Under the pieces are notes generated by a model. The model did not search any database. It was not told where the DNA came from and worked only from the letters and a program-made list of their open reading frames with translations. From Roseovarius sp. UBA3070 (GTDB taxonomy: Bacteria; Pseudomonadota; Alphaproteobacteria; Rhodobacterales; Rhodobacteraceae): a stretch of 6,244 nucleotides of DNA. The stretch covers positions 1 through 6,244 of the forward strand of contig DFBW01000051.1 in assembly GCA_002366775.1 (NCBI GenBank), written 5' to 3'. Position numbers and translations under genes: made by a program. Below are positions 1-6,244 of this stretch, piece by piece; position 1 is the stretch's first letter, and each line of letters starts with the position of its first letter.

Positions 1-36
1 ATTGCGTGCAAGATGACGTATCGTGCTTAAGTCATT

Positions 37-64
37 GTAATATTGGGTAATTGGGCAATGTCAG
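37..64 (-). promoter_or_regulatory. Weak candidate promoter reading out of the left edge
   Basis: On the minus strand a -35-like CTGACA (64-59) is followed after 16 bases by a -10-like TATTAC (42-37). This would start transcription near position 30 and read leftward out of the window. The -35 differs from TTGACA by one base and the -10 matches TATAAT at four of six. A perfect palindrome (55-72) overlaps the -35, as an operator might. No gene start is visible inside the window to support it, and AT-rich DNA yields such matches by chance. Confidence 0.2.
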
Positions 65-72
65 TACATTGC
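55..72. repeat. Perfect 7-bp inverted repeat, possible operator
   Basis: GCAATGT and ACATTGC are exact reverse complements separated by CAGT. It is followed one base later by another palindrome (74-88). There is no T-run next to it, so it does not look like a terminator. Its size and AT-rich setting fit a binding site for a dimeric transcription factor, but no gene start is visible next to it. Confidence 0.45.
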
Positions 73-73
73 G

Positions 74-88
74 GTATTAACATAATAC
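74..88. repeat. Perfect 6-bp inverted repeat
   Basis: GTATTA and TAATAC are exact reverse complements around a 3-base centre (ACA). It sits one base after the 55-72 palindrome in an AT-rich stretch without genes. Function unknown. An operator half of a larger control region is possible, and so is chance in AT-rich DNA. Confidence 0.35.
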
Positions 89-216
89 AGATTATGCGTA
101 TATTGGATTAAGCCGGGTGCGGGCGTAGCGGGACACCGGTACCGTCTTTTGAGGGGTTACCGCTCTCCGCTATGTTGGCTGGTCTGGTCTTGTTGCGTGG
201 GGATATGACCCGCTGT

Positions 217-248
217 GAAAAAGGCGACCTTCGCGTGAAGGCCGCCTT
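217..248 (-). terminator. Rho-independent terminator of gcdH
   Basis: In the minus-strand RNA, a 12-bp stem forms between 248-237 (AAGGCGGCCTTC) and 232-221 (GAAGGTCGCCTT). The loop is 4 nt (ACGC) and there is a single G-U wobble. A run of five T follows immediately (222-218), partly shared with the stem. On the plus strand the wobble becomes an A-C mismatch and no T-run follows, so the structure is oriented for leftward transcription. It begins 56 bases after the gcdH stop codon and most likely ends that transcript. Confidence 0.85.
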
Positions 249-304
249 GACGATTTGCGAGAGGCAAGTCGCTTTAGGTTGGTGTCGTAACTCCCTGCCC
301 CAAA

Positions 305-1528
305 TCAGAAAAATGCCTGGAGGCCGGTTTGCGCACGTCCGAGGATTAACGCATGCACATCATGAGTGCCTTCATAGGTGTTTACCGTTTCAAGGTTCAT
401 CATATGGCGGATCACCTGGAATTCACCCGAGATCCCGTTGCCACCATGCATGTCACGGGAATGGCGAGCAATATCAAGGGCTTTGCCGCAGTTGTTGCGT
501 TTGATCAGGCTGATCATTTCTGGTGCTGCATTGGCGCTGTCCATCAACCGGCCCACTTGCAGACAGGCTTGCAGGCCCAATGAAATCTCGGTTTGCATGT
601 CGGCCAGCTTTTTCTGGAACAGCTGTGTTTGCGCCAAAGGCCGATTGAACTGATGCCGGTCAAGGCCATATTGGCGCGCGGCATGCCAGCAGAATTCGGC
701 CGACCCCATTACACCCCAGGCAATGCCATAACGCGCCCGGTTCAAACATCCAAAAGGCCCTTTAAGTCCTTGAACATTTGGCAAAAGTGCGTCCTCAGAC
801 ACTTCGACGCCCTCCATCACGATCTCGCCGGTGATGGACGCGCGCAGGCTAAGTTTGTTCTCAATCTTGGGGGCGCTCAGCCCCTTCATGCCTTTCTCCA
901 AAACAAAGCCCCGGATCTTGCCATCATGGGCGTCTGATTTTGCCCAAACGACAAAGACATCAGCAATCGGGCTGTTGGAAATCCACATTTTGGCGCCGGT
1001 CAGCTTGTACCCGCCGTCAATTTTCACCGCACGAGTTTTCATTCCAGCCGGGTCACTGCCTGCATCCGGTTCGGTCAGGCCAAAGCAGCCGATCCACTCG
1101 CCGCTGGCCAATTTTGGCAGGTACTTCTGGCGTTGTTCTTCTGATCCATAGGCATAGATCGGATACATCACCAGCGATGACTGTACGCTCATCATCGAGC
1201 GATACCCGCTGTCCACCCGCTCGACTTCGCGCGCGACCAGCCCGTAAGACACATACCCGGCACCCAACCCGCCGTATTCCTCGGGGATGGTGGTGCCAAG
1301 CAGGCCCATAGCGCCCATTTCACGAAAGATATCAGGATCAGTGCGTTCCTCGGCAAATGCTTTGATCACCCGTGGTTGCAGCTTTTCCTGCGCATATGCG
1401 CGGGCGCTTTCGGCGATCATGCGTTCGTCCTCTTTCAGTTGATCAGACAGGCGCAAAGCGTCTTGCCAGTCAAACGACGACAAATCAGGGGCGTCTTTCG
1501 CTTTGAGCGTGGGGGCTTTGAGGGTCAT
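305..1528 (-). CDS. gcdH: Glutaryl-CoA dehydrogenase
   Basis: This is an FAD enzyme of the acyl-CoA dehydrogenase family. It oxidises and decarboxylates glutaryl-CoA to crotonyl-CoA and CO2, passing electrons to electron-transfer flavoprotein, in lysine, hydroxylysine and tryptophan breakdown (cytoplasmic in bacteria). The 407-residue product shows the family order: an N-terminal helical domain, a middle beta domain with acyl-CoA dehydrogenase signature [13 protein letters not shown] (150-162), and a C-terminal helical domain with DMHGGNG (359-365). The catalytic base is E386 in NTYEGTHD. R110 in [11 protein letters not shown] corresponds to the arginine that binds the glutaryl carboxylate, which separates this enzyme from other acyl-CoA dehydrogenases. 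The ATG at 1528 has an AAGGA ribosome site 7 bases upstream. The gene is divergent from a LysR-type regulator gene and has its own terminator, so it is probably monocistronic. The length is normal and no key residue is missing. Confidence 0.95.
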   Translation of the reverse strand: MTLKAPTLKAKDAPDLSSFDWQDALRLSDQLKEDERMIAESARAYAQEKLQPRVIKAFAEERTDPDIFREMGAMGLLGTTIPEEYGGLGAGYVSYGLVAREVERVDSGYRSMMSVQSSLVMYPIYAYGSEEQRQKYLPKLASGEWIGCFGLTEPDAGSDPAGMKTRAVKIDGGYKLTGAKMWISNSPIADVFVVWAKSDAHDGKIRGFVLEKGMKGLSAPKIENKLSLRASITGEIVMEGVEVSEDALLPNVQGLKGPFGCLNRARYGIAWGVMGSAEFCWHAARQYGLDRHQFNRPLAQTQLFQKKLADMQTEISLGLQACLQVGRLMDSANAAPEMISLIKRNNCGKALDIARHSRDMHGGNGISGEFQVIRHMMNLETVNTYEGTHDVHALILGRAQTGLQAFF

Positions 1529-1554
1529 GAGAGCGTCCTTAATATGCGTTTAGT

Positions 1555-1568
1555 GCAATATAAATTGC
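1555..1568. promoter_or_regulatory. Inverted repeat, candidate regulator site near gcdH
   Basis: GCAAT and ATTGC flank ATAA in a perfect 5-bp palindrome whose near edge is 26 bases from the gcdH start codon. This position would overlap or adjoin the gcdH promoter. The GCAAT/ATTGC half-sites also occur, with a wider gap, in the palindrome at 55-72. Binding by the neighbouring LysR-type protein is inferred from position only. Confidence 0.35.
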
Positions 1569-1579
1569 CTTTGACCGTG

Positions 1580-1594
1580 GTGTACCCCATACAC
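1580..1594. promoter_or_regulatory. Candidate LysR-type operator (T-N11-A)
   Basis: GTGTA and TACAC form a perfect 5-bp inverted repeat around CCCCA. It contains the T-N11-A pattern typical of LysR-type regulator sites (T1581 to A1593). Its centre (1587) is almost exactly midway between the two divergent start codons, as expected for a shared recognition site. The motif is short and degenerate, so this rests on placement as much as on sequence. Confidence 0.4.
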
Positions 1595-1645
1595 ACATGC
1601 AAAAATAGCACGTTTTACACATGAATACATGAGGAAAACGCAAGT

Positions 1646-2557
1646 ATGGCCCTGCCCCGGAGGTACCTTCCATCCATATCGTCACTGCGGGCGCTGGAGG
1701 CTCTTGAGCGATTGGGCAGTGCTACGGTTGTGGCGCAGGAATTGCATCAGACCCAAAGTGCTGTCAGCCGCCAGTTAAAGGGGCTGGAAGAGCAGCTGGG
1801 GCTGAGCCTTTTCATACGCAAAAACCGTCGGCTGGTTCTGACCCCTGAGGCGCGCACCTATGCCGAAGAGATGCGCAAAGCGCTGGGGCAAATCGCGCAA
1901 GCCTCGATGAAACTGAGCCTTAACCCCGCCGGCGGAAGCGTCAATCTGGCGATCCTCCCCACGTTTGGGATGCGTTGGCTGGTGCCGCGGCTGGCGGATT
2001 TCATCAAAACCAATCCAGAGGTGACAATCAACTTTTCCACCCGACTTGAAAGGTTTAGCTTTGCGGCGGAACCATTTGATGCGGCGATATATTTTGGCAA
2101 ACCGTCATGGCCTGGAACCGAAAGCCTTCGATTGAAATCTGATGCGGTTGTGCCGGTCTGTGCGCCGACGTTATTGCAGGACCGTACCCTGAGCAAACCC
2201 GGTGATCTCCTTGATTTACCACTGTTGCATATTGCTACGCGGCCAGATGGCTGGGCGGCGTGGTTTGCGCATCAAGGTGTGGATGCAGGCCAGGTGACGG
2301 GCACGGTGCATGATCAGTTTTCAACCATCACCCAAGCAGCGCTGCACGGGTTGGGCGTTGCATTGGTGCCAGATTATCTGGTGGAGCAAGATCTGGCGGC
2401 GGGGCGGTTGGTCTCGGCCTGGGGTGGGGCGATAGAAAGCCCCGGCGCCTATCACCTGGTGTGGCCAGCTGAGAAATCCACCGATGCAGCGCTGCTGAAA
2501 TTCCGTGATTGGTTGGCAGGGCAAGCCGAAGCCGAGGAAGACCCCCTGCCCCGCTGA
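1646..2557 (+). CDS. LysR-family transcriptional regulator (GcvA-like group)
   Basis: This 303-residue protein has the full LysR layout. A winged helix-turn-helix occupies about residues 11-70, with the HTH core at about 26-45 (SATVVAQELHQTQSAVSRQL) and wing RRLVLTPEA (61-69). A linker helix follows, then an effector-binding domain from about residue 97 to 293. The segment LPTFGMRWLVPRL (104-116) is typical of the GcvA-like subgroup. The ATG at 1646 is preceded by AGGA 10 bases upstream. The gene is divergent from gcdH across 117 bp, so the simplest inference is that it controls gcdH and itself in response to a glutarate- or lysine-pathway metabolite (GcdR-like). The effector is not shown by the sequence. 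Its stop lies 41 bp from that of convergent phoB. Family assignment is firm; target assignment is contextual. Confidence 0.9.
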   Translation: MALPRRYLPSISSLRALEALERLGSATVVAQELHQTQSAVSRQLKGLEEQLGLSLFIRKNRRLVLTPEARTYAEEMRKALGQIAQASMKLSLNPAGGSVNLAILPTFGMRWLVPRLADFIKTNPEVTINFSTRLERFSFAAEPFDAAIYFGKPSWPGTESLRLKSDAVVPVCAPTLLQDRTLSKPGDLLDLPLLHIATRPDGWAAWFAHQGVDAGQVTGTVHDQFSTITQAALHGLGVALVPDYLVEQDLAAGRLVSAWGGAIESPGAYHLVWPAEKSTDAALLKFRDWLAGQAEAEEDPLPR

Positions 2558-2598
2558 TGCGTGCTGTGCTGTTAGTCGGGATCTGGCCTGCCTAATAT
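2558..2598. other. Short convergent gap without clear terminator
   Basis: These 41 bases separate the stop codons of the LysR-type gene (plus) and phoB (minus). I see no stem of useful length followed by a T-run on either strand. Termination of one or both transcripts may be Rho-dependent or occur inside the opposing gene. Confidence 0.5.
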
Positions 2599-3300
2599 CT
2601 AGCCCAGCGCATAGCCAGCGCCACGCACAGTGCGCAACGGATCATCACCGCCATGTTGGCACAATGCCTTGCGCAGCCGCCCGATATGCACGTCCACAGT
2701 GCGTGTATCCACATAGATATCGCGCCCCCAAACCCGGTCCAGCAGCTGATCACGGCCGTAGACGCGGCCCGGTTTTTCCATGAAGGTGCTCAGCAGGCGA
2801 AACTCGGTTGGGCCAAGTTTTACCTGTTTTCCTGCACGGGTCACGCGGTGGGTTTCGCTATCAAGTGTGATGTCAAGGTACTCAAGCTTTTGCCCCACAG
2901 CCGTAGGCCGTGAGCGGCGCAATTGGGTGCGCACACGCGCCATCATTTCAGCCACAGAATAGGGTTTGACAACATAGTCATCCGCCCCGGTTTCCAACCC
3001 GCGCACTTTATCGACTTCTTCGGAACGGGCCGACAGCATGATAATCGGGATCGCCTTGGTTTCTGCGCGGGTCTTGAGCTGACGGCACACCTCGATGCCC
3101 GACACATTGGGCAACATCCAGTCCAGTATGATCAGATCGGGTGTGGCCTCGGCGACCAAAAGCAAAGCCTCCTCGCCATTTTCAGCGCGTGCAATATCAA
3201 AGCCTTCCGCCTCAAGATTATAGGCCAGGACTTCACGTTGGGCCGGCTCGTCCTCAACAATCAAAACGTTGGGCCTGTCAGATGGTTTGCCTATACGCAT
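2599..3300 (-). CDS. phoB: Phosphate regulon response regulator PhoB
   Basis: This OmpR/PhoB-family regulator is 233 residues (E. coli PhoB is 229). Phosphorylated by PhoR when phosphate is scarce, it binds Pho boxes and activates phosphate-scavenging genes. The receiver domain (about 10-128) has acidic pair E16/D17, phospho-acceptor D60 in LDWMLP, switch residues S90 and Y109, and K112. The C-terminal winged-helix domain (about 137-233) has recognition-helix segment RTVDVHIGRLRKAL (200-213). The ATG at 3300 lies 4 bases after the phoU stop, with a GGGTAG-type ribosome site made from the last codons of phoU. A longer in-frame start at 3369 would add 23 residues with no receiver homology and lie inside phoU, so I reject it. 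It is last in the pst-pho operon and probably autoregulated through the operon promoter. Confidence 0.93.
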   Translation of the reverse strand: MRIGKPSDRPNVLIVEDEPAQREVLAYNLEAEGFDIARAENGEEALLLVAEATPDLIILDWMLPNVSGIEVCRQLKTRAETKAIPIIMLSARSEEVDKVRGLETGADDYVVKPYSVAEMMARVRTQLRRSRPTAVGQKLEYLDITLDSETHRVTRAGKQVKLGPTEFRLLSTFMEKPGRVYGRDQLLDRVWGRDIYVDTRTVDVHIGRLRKALCQHGGDDPLRTVRGAGYALG

Positions 3301-3304
3301 TAGA

Positions 3305-4027
3305 CTACCCAGCCGTTGGTGTGATGGTGGTATCGGTTGAGGTGTTGTCCATTTTTGTGCGTGGCGCATCCGGCATTTCTCCGGTCACCAGATAGATGAC
3401 CTGCTCGGCAATCGAGGTCACATGATCCCCCATCCGCTCGGTGTTTTTGGCGATGAAATGCAGGTGCATGCAGGCGGTGATATTGCGCGGATCTTCCATC
3501 ATGAACGTCAGGAACTCCCGGAACAAGGCGTTATACATCTGGTCTACATCGTGGTCACGTTCCACCACCGAGAGGGCCAGATCGGCATCGCGCCGGATAT
3601 AGGCATCCAGTGCATCCTTCAGCATCAGCTCAACCTCGCGCGCCATACGTCGCAGGGCCGAGGTGGATCCGTCAATCGCCGGCATCTGCGCCAAAACCGT
3701 GGTCCGCTTGGCCATGTTCTTGGCATAGTCGCCGATACGTTCCAGATTGGCGCTGATTTTAAGCACCGAAAGGGCCAGCCGCAGATCAATGGCCGTGGGG
3801 GCCCGCAGGGCAATCAGGCGCGCTGTGGCCTCGTTCACCCGTTCTTCCATGGCATCAATGGCGCGGTCCTGGCGGCGCACCTCTTCGGCTTGTTCTTCGT
3901 CGCGTGCTTCCAGTGATTTGGCGGCCTGCGCAATGGCATGTTCAACCATGCCACCCATTTTCATGATTTGTGCCTGGATCGCCTCAAGGTCACGATCAAA
4001 GGCCGAAGCGATATGAGTGTCGGTCAT
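3305..4027 (-). CDS. phoU: Phosphate transport system regulator PhoU
   Basis: PhoU is a cytoplasmic, membrane-associated helical protein that couples the state of the PstSCAB transporter to the PhoR kinase, keeping the Pho regulon off when phosphate is plentiful. The 240-residue product holds two tandem PhoU repeats (about 10-110 and 115-215). Each carries the metal-binding E-x3-D signature: NLERIGDYAKN (94-104; E96, D100) and NTERMGDHVTSI (195-206; E197, D201). The last ~20 residues form a Thr/Asp-rich tail (NTSTDTTITPT) that looks disordered and lies outside the domain. The ATG at 4027 has AAGGA 8 bases upstream, overlapping the pstB stop codon (TAAGGA). It sits between pstB and phoB, the usual alphaproteobacterial position. 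Confidence 0.95.
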   Translation of the reverse strand: MTDTHIASAFDRDLEAIQAQIMKMGGMVEHAIAQAAKSLEARDEEQAEEVRRQDRAIDAMEERVNEATARLIALRAPTAIDLRLALSVLKISANLERIGDYAKNMAKRTTVLAQMPAIDGSTSALRRMAREVELMLKDALDAYIRRDADLALSVVERDHDVDQMYNALFREFLTFMMEDPRNITACMHLHFIAKNTERMGDHVTSIAEQVIYLVTGEMPDAPRTKMDNTSTDTTITPTAG

Positions 4028-4038
4028 TTTGGCTATCC

Positions 4039-4839
4039 TTACCCGATCCGCCCGGTGATGTAGCTTTCGGTGCGCTCATCAGTGGGGTTGGTGAAAATCT
4101 GTCCGGTTTCGCCAAACTCGACAAGATTGCCGAGGTGGAAAAACGCGGTTTTCTGGCTGACCCGTGCGGCCTGCTGCATGGAATGTGTGACAATCACCAA
4201 AGAGAACTTCTTGCGCAGCTCATCTATCAGCTCTTCGACCTGCGCCGTGGCGATCGGGTCAAGTGCCGAGCATGGCTCGTCCATCAACAGCACTTCGGGG
4301 GCCGTGGCCACAGCGCGCGCGATACACAAGCGTTGTTGCTGGCCACCCGACATACCCGTGCCCGGCGCGGCAAGGCGGTCTTTCACCTCGTCCCACAAGG
4401 CGGCGCGGCGCAGGGATTGCTCGACGATCTCATCCAGATCGCTCTTGGATTGGGCAAGGCCATGGATGCGCGGGCCATAAGCCACGTTGTCATAGATTGA
4501 TTTCGGAAACGGATTGGGTTTTTGAAACACCATGCCCACTTTGGCGCGCAGCTGCACCGGATCAATGGCCTTGTCATAGATATCTTCGCCATCCAGTTTG
4601 ATATCGCCTTCGATCCGGCAAATATCAATCGTGTCGTTCATCCGGTTCAGGCACCGCAGGAAGGTGGATTTGCCACATCCCGAGGGACCAATGAAGGCGG
4701 TCACTGTTTTGTCTTCCAGATCCACGTTCACGTCTTTGATGGCGTGATTATCGCCATAATAAACCTGCACATCGCGGGCGGAAAATTTGATGGTTTTCTG
4801 GTCCAAGGCAGTCTCCGAAGCAGTCGAGTAATCATACAT
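4039..4839 (-). CDS. pstB: Phosphate ABC transporter ATP-binding protein PstB
   Basis: This is the ATPase that powers high-affinity phosphate import through PstC/PstA. Counted from the 4839 start (266 residues), it shows Walker [10 protein letters not shown] (51-59), Q-loop Q106 in [12 protein letters not shown] signature MSGGQQQR (163-170), Walker B LLMDEP with E188, and H-loop H219 in VTHSM. It ends in the typical ESYITGRIG. The signature has Met where Leu is usual, a conservative change. Two starts are possible. ATG 4860 overlaps the pstA stop by one base (TAATG) but has no clear ribosome site. ATG 4839, seven codons inside, has AGGA six bases upstream. I prefer 4839, but coupling through TAATG could make the 273-residue form. 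Confidence 0.94.
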   Translation of the reverse strand: MYDYSTASETALDQKTIKFSARDVQVYYGDNHAIKDVNVDLEDKTVTAFIGPSGCGKSTFLRCLNRMNDTIDICRIEGDIKLDGEDIYDKAIDPVQLRAKVGMVFQKPNPFPKSIYDNVAYGPRIHGLAQSKSDLDEIVEQSLRRAALWDEVKDRLAAPGTGMSGGQQQRLCIARAVATAPEVLLMDEPCSALDPIATAQVEELIDELRKKFSLVIVTHSMQQAARVSQKTAFFHLGNLVEFGETGQIFTNPTDERTESYITGRIG

Positions 4840-4862
4840 GGCGTGTCCTGTCTTTCCCATTA
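4839..4862 (-). promoter_or_regulatory. pstA/pstB junction with two candidate start codons
   Basis: In the minus-strand reading, the pstA stop TAA (4862-4860) shares its last A with a first ATG (4860-4858). A second in-frame ATG at 4839 is preceded by AGGA and a 6-base spacer (CACGCC). The first ATG would need re-initiation by ribosomes finishing pstA. The second has its own ribosome site. The two products differ by only seven residues (MGKTGHA) ahead of the conserved domain. Confidence 0.55.
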
Positions 4863-6188
4863 CCAGCGGCGTTCAAACCGTCGGCGCAGAAGGATGGCGA
4901 TAAGATTCATGGTCAACAAGAAAACCAGCAGAATGATGATGCCACCCCAGGCACGCTCATAATAGGCTGGATCGGCGCGTTTGGCCCATTCATAAATCTG
5001 GGCCGGCATGGCCGAGTTGGGATCAAGAAACCCCGAGGCCAGGCCATCTGGTGGATTGGTGGCGATATAGCCGACCATACCGATAAGCAAAAGCGGCGCG
5101 GTTTCCCCCAGGGCCTGTGCCAGCCCAATGATCGTGCCGGTCAGGATGCCGGGCATCGCCAGCGGCAACACATGGTGAAACACCGTTTGCATCTTTGAAG
5201 CGCCAATCCCAAGGGCCGCGTCGCGGATCGAGGGTGGCACCGCTTTCAGGCTGGCACGGGTTGAGATGATGATTGTCGGCAAGGTCATCAACGTCAACAC
5301 CAGCCCGCCCACCAGGGGGGCTGATTGCGGCAGATGCATGAACTGTATGAACACAGCCAGGCCCAGGATGCCGAACACAATCGACGGCACCGCAGCCAAG
5401 TTTGAGATGTTCACCTCAATCACGTCAGTCAGGCGGTTCTTGGAGGCAAATTCCTCAAGATAGATCGAGGCGGCCACACCGATAGGCAACGACAGGCCCA
5501 GCACCACCAGCATCATAAAGAATGAGCCCAGCATAGACACCCCGATGCCGGCCTGTTCCGGGCGGCTTTCGGATGCATCCGCGCCGGTGATAAAGCCCAA
5601 GTTGAACTCTTTTGAGATCACACCCGCCTCGATGAAGGCATCGCTCAGATCCAGCTGCGCCACATTGATATTCTTGTCGCGTGCCACATCTGCGCGTTTC
5701 ACCCGGCCCTTGATATAGCCATCCACGCGCGACGAGGCCAACAGCCGGAATGTGACGGTTTCACCAATCTGGCCGGGGTTCGATATCACATAGTCGCGCA
5801 CCTGGGCCGTTGAGGATGCAGACATGAGCTTTTTCATGTCTTTTGGTTTTTTCAGCGTGGTTTCGATCCCGTGGACCTCAATCAGCGTAAACAACCCTTT
5901 TTGAACCAAAGGCGCATAGGCAAAGGTCGACACCTTCTTGATGTCGGCAATATCCCTGTTGCCCTTTTTGTCCAGTTTGGCCGGATCCAGATAGACCGGC
6001 ACATTCACAAAACTCTGTTGAAAGGCCCCAACGCCATTGTAAAAAATGGTGCTCAGCAACACGACCAGAAAGGTCAGCCCCAGGGCAATGGCGGCCAAAC
6101 CATATGCGCGAAAGCGCTTTTCAGCCTGATTGCGGCGGCGGGTGTGGGCACTCTGGGCCATCAGGGATGTGTGGGTGGCATCGCTCAT
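4860..6188 (-). CDS. pstA: Phosphate ABC transporter permease PstA (long form)
   Basis: This is one of the two inner-membrane permeases that form the phosphate channel with PstC. It has 442 residues, against about 296 in E. coli. The excess is mainly a periplasmic insertion (about residues 55-210) between the first membrane helix (about 28-50) and the permease core. It matches the arrangement known in many proteobacterial PstA proteins (DUF3333-type region). The core (about 215-437) has five further hydrophobic segments. Its EAA loop, [26 protein letters not shown] (323-348 in two parts: [10 protein letters not shown] and VLPLAMPGI), docks on PstB. The ATG at 6188 has GGGAG 8 bases upstream and overlaps the pstC stop by four bases (ATGA). 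The C-terminus is Arg-rich ([10 protein letters not shown]). The sequence is intact. Confidence 0.94.
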   Translation of the reverse strand: MSDATHTSLMAQSAHTRRRNQAEKRFRAYGLAAIALGLTFLVVLLSTIFYNGVGAFQQSFVNVPVYLDPAKLDKKGNRDIADIKKVSTFAYAPLVQKGLFTLIEVHGIETTLKKPKDMKKLMSASSTAQVRDYVISNPGQIGETVTFRLLASSRVDGYIKGRVKRADVARDKNINVAQLDLSDAFIEAGVISKEFNLGFITGADASESRPEQAGIGVSMLGSFFMMLVVLGLSLPIGVAASIYLEEFASKNRLTDVIEVNISNLAAVPSIVFGILGLAVFIQFMHLPQSAPLVGGLVLTLMTLPTIIISTRASLKAVPPSIRDAALGIGASKMQTVFHHVLPLAMPGILTGTIIGLAQALGETAPLLLIGMVGYIATNPPDGLASGFLDPNSAMPAQIYEWAKRADPAYYERAWGGIIILLVFLLTMNLIAILLRRRFERRW

Positions 6189-6244
6189 TCGTACTGCTCC
6201 CGGTATTTGCGCACGATATAAAGGGCAAAGGCATTCAGGCAGAG
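6185..6244 (-). CDS. pstC: Phosphate ABC transporter permease PstC, C-terminal end (partial)
   Basis: A minus-strand frame open to the right edge encodes the last 19 residues, [19 protein letters not shown], and stops with TGA at 6187-6185. It overlaps the pstA start in ATGA. A hydrophobic stretch followed by a basic tail fits the end of a final membrane helix with a cytoplasmic terminus, as in a permease subunit. The identity comes mainly from its place directly before pstA, where PstC is expected. The fragment is too short to prove it alone. The rest of the gene lies beyond the window. Confidence 0.75.
   Translation of the reverse strand, partial: LCLNAFALYIVRKYREQYE

Larger units (their letters stand above)
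1..304. other. Gene-free region downstream of gcdH
   Basis: No supportable gene is present. The plus-strand frames open at the left edge close within about 50 bases, and no minus-strand frame runs from a start codon out of the left edge. The first ~110 bases are AT-rich with two palindromes (55-72 and 74-88). Bases 111-170 are GC-rich with an 8-bp self-complementary site at 137-144 (CGGTACCG). The gcdH terminator lies at 217-248. A second 8-bp hairpin at 251-271 (one G-T wobble, 5-nt loop) pairs better as a plus-strand RNA and has no known role. No tRNA-like or rRNA-like sequence was seen. Confidence 0.6.
1529..1645. promoter_or_regulatory. Divergent promoter/operator region, gcdH and lysR
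   Basis: This 117-bp, AT-rich gap between two divergent starts must hold both promoters. Two inverted repeats lie inside it: GCAAT-N4-ATTGC (1555-1568) and GTGTA-N5-TACAC (1580-1594). There are also two copies of ACACATG (1593-1599 and 1617-1623) and an ACATGA direct repeat of period 8 (1619-1632). A TTGACC at 1571-1576 resembles an alphaproteobacterial -35 for the plus strand, but no good -10 follows at normal spacing. For gcdH only weak -10-like sequences (TATATT, CATATT on the minus strand) are seen. Exact promoter positions cannot be given. Confidence 0.6.

Noticed and set aside
31..66. Possible Pho box near the left edge
   Set aside because: GTCATT and TGTCAG occur, but not as two 7-bp CTGTCAT-like repeats separated by 4 bases, and no phosphate gene lies beside them. 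The operon's Pho box should be beyond the right edge.
137..162. GC-rich inverted repeat (CGGTA...TACCG) as a terminator or small RNA
   Set aside because: Only 5 bp pair across a 16-base loop, and the TTTT lies inside the loop rather than after the stem.
251..271. Hairpin between the gcdH stop and the terminator, possible second terminator
   Set aside because: Its 8-bp stem pairs fully only on the plus strand (with a G-U wobble), where no gene ends, and only a short CTTT follows.
172..504. Plus-strand 110-codon reading frame starting in the intergenic region
   Set aside because: It crosses the gcdH terminator, more than half overlaps gcdH in antisense, the only purine-rich tract upstream (GAGGGG) is too far from the ATG, and the translation (Cys/His/Arg-rich) resembles no family I know.
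3301..3369. Upstream in-frame start that would lengthen PhoB by 23 residues
   Set aside because: The extension lies inside the phoU coding sequence and adds no receiver-domain sequence. The ATG at 3300 has a ribosome site and gives the normal family length.
3422..3916. 164-codon plus-strand frame opposite phoU
   Set aside because: It is the antisense shadow of a well-conserved phoU, with His/Gly-rich composition and no recognisable domain. Long antisense frames are common in GC-rich genes.
3970..4500. 176-codon plus-strand frame opposite pstB and phoU
   Set aside because: It runs antisense across two conserved genes and their junction, and has no family features.

Overview
The window looks like an ordinary chromosomal segment from an alphaproteobacterium, most likely of the Rhodobacteraceae/Roseobacter group. 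This is inferred from protein character (an ~440-residue PstA with a long periplasmic insertion) and from the pstC-pstA-pstB-phoU-phoB gene order. Taxonomy could not be checked by search. I recognise six genes, one of them a 19-codon fragment at the right edge. I see no mobile element, CRISPR array, tRNA or rRNA.

Left part (1-2557): a gene-free, AT-rich left edge carries two adjacent perfect palindromes. Next comes a rho-independent terminator (217-248, minus strand) and then gcdH (305-1528, minus), encoding glutaryl-CoA dehydrogenase of lysine/tryptophan breakdown. A divergent LysR-type regulator gene (1646-2557, plus) is separated from gcdH by a 117-bp intergenic region. That region holds two inverted repeats that could be the regulator's operators. 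This is the classic layout of a LysR-type regulator controlling its divergent neighbour, so it is a plausible glutarate/lysine-catabolism regulator (GcdR-like).

Right part (2599-6244): the distal end of a phosphate-uptake and phosphate-sensing operon, all on the minus strand and read right to left: end of pstC, pstA, pstB, phoU, phoB. The genes are tightly packed (4-nt overlap, 20-nt gap or 1-nt overlap depending on the pstB start, 11-nt gap, 4-nt gap), which suggests one transcript with translational coupling. PstC and PstA form the membrane channel and PstB is the ATPase. PhoU links transporter state to the PhoR kinase (not in the window), and PhoB is the response regulator that would activate the Pho regulon, including this operon. 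The operon promoter and Pho box should lie upstream of pstS or pstC, beyond the right edge. The operon converges on the LysR gene with only 41 bp between the two stop codons and no obvious terminator.

I found no convincing undescribed system. The items most worth a second look are the palindrome cluster at the left edge, the inverted repeats between gcdH and the regulator gene, and the start of pstB.
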